A stretch of 7,547 nt of DNA from positions 1-7,547 of the forward strand of contig JAUVAG010000043.1 in NCBI GenBank assembly GCA_030591825.1, written 5' to 3'. The DNA comes from Dethiosulfatibacter sp. GTDB taxonomy: Bacteria; Bacillota; Clostridia; Tissierellales; Dethiosulfatibacteraceae. Within the stretch, counting starts at the first letter, position 1, and each line of letters begins with the position of its first letter. Both the position numbers and the translations under genes were made by a program. The notes beneath the pieces are model-generated. The model was given only the letters and a program-made list of their open reading frames with translations. It was not told the origin of the DNA and did not search any database. Positions 5,075-7,547 of the stretch are shown one piece after another.

Positions 5075-6229
5075 TCACTCTTCCTGACCGCATTCTTCAG
5101 CAATCTTAATGAGAGCTTGTGAAGCCTGCTCTATATCCTTCAAGGTGTTGAACCAGCTCATGCTGAATCTTACTGCACCTTTTTCGTATGTTCCTATAGT
5201 CTTGTGAGCAAGAGGAGCACAGTGGTATCCCGGCCTTACTGCAATTGAGTACTTTCTGTCTAGTATTGAAGCAAGTTCCGATGAGTCTAAATCTTTTATG
5301 TTAACCAATACGACTCCGCTTCTATATTTCAAATCTTTTGGTCCGTAGGATTCTATGTTCCACGTGGAACTAATAGTTTCCAGAAAGACTTTTACCAACT
5401 GGTCTTCTCTCTTTCTGATGGTTTCTCTTCCTGTCTCCAGTATAAATTCCAATCCTCCCTTGAGCCCTGCTATACCCGGAAGATTTGGAGTTCCACTTTC
5501 AAGCTTGTCAGGCATGAAGTCAGGCTGGATTATTTCGCTTGACATGCTTCCTGTTCCACCCTCTATAAAGGTATCTATTTCAACATCTTCACTTACATAT
5601 AGCCCTCCTATTCCCATTGGTCCGAATAGGTTTTTATGACCCGGAAAGGCTAGAATATCTATATTCTGTTTTTTCACATCTATTTCAAGCAGTCCCGCAC
5701 TCTGTGCTGAGTCAACCATAAATAAAACGCCCTTTTCCCTGCAAATCTTTCCAATTTCCTCTATGGGCATTATGGTACCTGTAAGGTTTGACACATGAGT
5801 GGACACAACCATCCTTGTATTTTTCCTTATTTCTTTTTCAATATCCTTTGGATTAATCATTCCAAATTCATCTGCCTGTACTATGGTCATCGCTACACCC
5901 CGGGATTCCATAGTGGATAAAGGTCTTAGAACTGAATTATGTTCCATGGATGTAGTAATTACATGGTCCCCTTTTTTAAGGACACCCTTGATTGCAATAT
6001 TTAGTGATTCCGTACAGTTTTTTGTAAAAACTATATTCATGGAATCTTCTATATTGAAAAACTCAGCTAACAGCTCCCTGGTTTCAAAAATAATTTCAGC
6101 ACTTTCTACTGCCATGCTGTGACTTCCTCTTCCAGGATTGGCCGCTGTTTCTCTTGTATATTTATTCATGTAGTAATATGTCGATTCCGGCTTTGGAAAT
6201 GTAGTAGCCGCATTGTCTAAGTATATCAT
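5075..6229 (-). CDS. Class V aminotransferase, cysteine desulfurase family
   Basis: PLP enzyme predicted to remove sulfur (or selenium from selenocysteine) and pass it on as a persulfide. From ATG 6229 it has 384 residues. Visible: start MIYLDNAATTFPKP; MEHNS with His97 stacking on PLP; THVSNLTGT; the PLP-ring Asp173 in VDSAQSAG; Schiff-base Lys199 in FPGHKNLFGP; ESGTPN; and the C-terminal active Cys337 in RPGYHCAPLAHKTIGT. This last motif is typical of the branch of NifS/SufS-like proteins often found with YedF and selenium genes. The frame runs up to GTG 6265, but that start has no ribosome site, whereas GGTGAT precedes ATG 6229, where the fold begins. Codons 288-291 (Ser-Thr-Trp-Asn) spell a parS-like palindrome. 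First gene of an operon with DUF5711 and cvpA; the next start follows its TGA after one base. Physiological acceptor unknown; YedF is a candidate. Confidence 0.93.
   Translation of the reverse strand: MIYLDNAATTFPKPESTYYYMNKYTRETAANPGRGSHSMAVESAEIIFETRELLAEFFNIEDSMNIVFTKNCTESLNIAIKGVLKKGDHVITTSMEHNSVLRPLSTMESRGVAMTIVQADEFGMINPKDIEKEIRKNTRMVVSTHVSNLTGTIMPIEEIGKICREKGVLFMVDSAQSAGLLEIDVKKQNIDILAFPGHKNLFGPMGIGGLYVSEDVEIDTFIEGGTGSMSSEIIQPDFMPDKLESGTPNLPGIAGLKGGLEFILETGRETIRKREDQLVKVFLETISSTWNIESYGPKDLKYRSGVVLVNIKDLDSSELASILDRKYSIAVRPGYHCAPLAHKTIGTYEKGAVRFSMSWFNTLKDIEQASQALIKIAEECGQEE
5356..5371. promoter_or_regulatory. parS-like ParB/Spo0J binding site 2, inside a coding region
   Basis: TGTTCCACGTGGAACT: a perfect 14-bp palindrome GTTCCACGTGGAAC at 5357-5370, identical to site 1 apart from the last base. 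It lies within the desulfurase gene. Known parS sites are also often intragenic, as in spo0J. Two copies 3285 bp apart are very unlikely to be chance. Confidence 0.85.
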
Positions 6230-6232
6230 TAA

Positions 6233-6239
6233 ATCACCC
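6233..6239 (-). promoter_or_regulatory. Ribosome binding site deciding the desulfurase start
   Basis: GGGTGAT, of which GGTGAT matches the end of the anti-Shine-Dalgarno complement, 3 nt before ATG 6229. No comparable site precedes the upstream in-frame GTG at 6265. The in-frame ATG at 6241 cannot be fully excluded. Confidence 0.5.
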
Positions 6240-6297
6240 ATTATTATTATATCTACTAGATTCACATGAGTAAAGATATTTCATATAAATCTTCAAT

Positions 6298-6325
6298 ATT
6301 GTATACAGTGTACATAATTTGTCTC
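6298..6325 (-). promoter_or_regulatory. Candidate promoter of the desulfurase-DUF5711-cvpA operon
   Basis: On the minus strand GAGACA (6325-6320; four of six to consensus) and TACAAT (6303-6298; five of six) are 16 nt apart, about 70 bp before the start codon and after the hydrogenase terminator. The near-palindrome TGTATACAGTGTACA (6300-6314, plus strand) covers the spacer and -10 edge and could be an operator. Weak by sequence alone. Confidence 0.3.
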
Positions 6326-6400
6326 AGATTGCCCAAAATCCACCTTCATTTATCTCGGTTTTGAGGCAGTTAAAAATAATTAACAATACAATAATGTTAC

Positions 6401-6431
6401 AAATAAAAAAAAGGCCTGAAACAGGCCTTTT
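6401..6431 (-). terminator. Rho-independent terminator after the hydrogenase gene
   Basis: Arms AAAAGGCCTG and CAGGCCTTTT (6431-6422 and 6418-6409 on the minus strand) flank a 3-nt loop and run straight into eight Ts. The stem begins 6 nt past the hydrogenase stop codon. Strong and canonical; it separates the hydrogenase transcript from the desulfurase operon. Confidence 0.95.
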
Positions 6432-6437
6432 CTTGCT

Positions 6438-7547
6438 TTATTTGATTAAATCGTCAAAATCTTCTTGATTTGCTATTGGATATTTTACTTTTGCCTCATA
6501 GTGAGTGTGAAGAAGCTTGTGTGAAAGATGACTGTTTGGTTCCTTGAGGAAAGTTTCATAAAGTTTTATAATCTCTGGGTTTTTATGAGACTTTCTATTT
6601 ACCATTACAGTATCCTCTTCGTAAAGGGCATTTGCTCTATTCACTTTAGGGTCCACATCGATTTTTTCTTTTGCAGAAACAAAAGATTGTCCTCCACCGT
6701 TAACACATCCTCCAGGACATGCCATAACTTCAATGAAGTGATATTCTTTTTCTCCAGACTTAATTGCTTCAAGTACTTTTGCTGCATTGGCAGTACCGTG
6801 AACAATAGCAACCTTAATCTCAGTAGGTACTCCGTCTATAGGAAGAGTTACTGCTGCTTCCTTAACTCCTTCAATCCCTCTAACACCATGGTATTCAATA
6901 TCTTCAATATCTTCACCTGTAAGTATGTCGGCTAATGTTCTAAGGGCAGCTTCCATAACTCCACCAGTTGCTCCGAAAATAACTCCTGCACCGGAGTATT
7001 CTCCAAGTATCTTGTCGAAGTTTTCATCAGGAAGTCTCTTGAAGTCGATTCTTGCCTGTTTGATCATATCTCCAAGCTCTCTAGTAGTCAATGAGATGTC
7101 TACATCTCTTATTCCACTTACTTCCATTTCAGGTCTAGCAGCTTCCTGCTTCTTTGAAATACAAGGCATGATTGAAACAACTACCATGTTCTTAGGATTA
7201 ATTCCCATTTTTTCTGCATAATATGATTTTGCAATTGCTCCGAACATCTGCTGTGGAGACTTGCATGATGAAAGATTTTCTACGAATTCAGGGTAGAAAA
7301 GCTCGCAGTATCTAATCCATCCTGGTGAACAAGATGTAATCATTGGAAGCTTTCCGCCGTTTTTAACTCTTCCTAGAAGTTCTGTTCCCTCTTCCATTAT
7401 TGTAAGGTCCGCAGAGAAGTCAGTATCAAATACATTGTTGAATCCTATTCTTCTTAGTCCAGCAACCATTTTACCTGTTACCCTTGTTCCTACTGGAAGT
7501 CCGAATTCTTCACCAAGTGAAGCTCTTACTGCAGGAGCAGTCTGAAC
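6438..7547 (-). CDS. [FeFe] hydrogenase catalytic subunit, N-terminus cut by the window edge
   Basis: C-terminal 369 residues of an iron-only hydrogenase that makes or consumes H2 in the cytosol, with ferredoxin and/or NAD(P)H as partner. The frame is open to the window edge (QTAPAVRASLGEEFGLPVG comes before Met 7469), so that Met is internal and the true start lies outside. H-cluster motifs in order: TSCSPGW (L1, about residues 71-77 of the visible part), MPCISKKQE (L2, Cys129) and EVMACPGGCVNGGGQ (L3, Cys277 and Cys281). They are followed by the small-subunit domain fused at the C-terminus, ending HKLLHTHY. L1 has Ser where the C. pasteurianum enzyme has its second Cys (TSCCPGW). The sequence resembles HndD/HydA-type subunits of multimeric enzymes, but the N-terminal FeS domains and partner genes are outside the window, so monomeric versus bifurcating type cannot be settled. 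A strong terminator follows, so it is last in its transcript. Confidence 0.95.
   Translation of the reverse strand, partial: VQTAPAVRASLGEEFGLPVGTRVTGKMVAGLRRIGFNNVFDTDFSADLTIMEEGTELLGRVKNGGKLPMITSCSPGWIRYCELFYPEFVENLSSCKSPQQMFGAIAKSYYAEKMGINPKNMVVVSIMPCISKKQEAARPEMEVSGIRDVDISLTTRELGDMIKQARIDFKRLPDENFDKILGEYSGAGVIFGATGGVMEAALRTLADILTGEDIEDIEYHGVRGIEGVKEAAVTLPIDGVPTEIKVAIVHGTANAAKVLEAIKSGEKEYHFIEVMACPGGCVNGGGQSFVSAKEKIDVDPKVNRANALYEEDTVMVNRKSHKNPEIIKLYETFLKEPNSHLSHKLLHTHYEAKVKYPIANQEDFDDLIK

Noticed and set aside
5074..5103. Longer start for the DUF5711 protein at TTG 5103, adding MLKNAVRKSE
   Set aside because: It overlaps the desulfurase by 29 nt, lacks a ribosome site and puts charged residues ahead of an otherwise normal MMKK-plus-helix anchor. 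ATG 5073 has AGGAAGAG upstream.
7467..7469. ATG 7469 as the start of the hydrogenase
   Set aside because: The frame continues upstream with conserved family sequence (QTAPAVRASLGEEFG, TRVTGK), so the gene is simply cut by the window edge.

Overview
The window looks like a stretch of a low-GC, anaerobic Firmicute (Clostridia-type) chromosome. The DNA is AT-rich, Shine-Dalgarno sites are strong (GGAGG / AGGTG type), Rho-independent terminators are frequent, and the genes include an H-cluster [FeFe] hydrogenase plus small families typical of Firmicutes (DUF951, YedF, DUF5711). No species is named, because nothing in the sequence supports one. All eight supported genes lie on the minus strand, so transcription runs from high to low coordinates. 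The two outermost genes are cut by the window edges.

Layout in the direction of transcription. (1) 7547-6438: C-terminal 369 residues of an [FeFe] hydrogenase, closed by a strong terminator (about 6431-6401). (2) 6229-3282: a packed operon of a class V aminotransferase / cysteine desulfurase, a membrane-anchored DUF5711 protein and a CvpA-family membrane protein, closed by a hairpin at 3248-3215. (3) 3150-2338: yedF (TusA-like plus DsrE-like domains) and a DUF951 protein. They have their own candidate promoter, which physically overlaps the previous terminator, and end in a 40-bp perfect-palindrome terminator (2315-2276). (4) 2042-1: aroK, aroD, aroE, encoding three consecutive steps of the shikimate pathway (dehydroquinate to dehydroshikimate to shikimate to shikimate-3-phosphate). 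aroD and aroE overlap by 8 nt; aroE runs off the left edge.

The most notable signal is not a gene. Two near-identical copies of a 14-16 bp palindrome, TGTTCCACGTGGAACA (2071-2086) and TGTTCCACGTGGAACT (5356-5371), match the Firmicute centromere-like ParB/Spo0J site parS. One sits in the aroK leader, where it creates a spurious MFHVEH extension of AroK. The other is inside the cysteine desulfurase coding sequence. They suggest that this segment lies in the origin-proximal, ParB/SMC-loading part of the chromosome, and the uniform gene direction would put the origin beyond the right-hand end. A second theme is sulfur/selenium handling: the desulfurase and YedF belong to families that often occur together with selenium metabolism, although no selD or sel gene is visible here.

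I did not find a CRISPR array, phage or IS element, tRNA or rRNA, and no clearly new multi-gene system. The unexplained proteins are the DUF5711 and DUF951 products.
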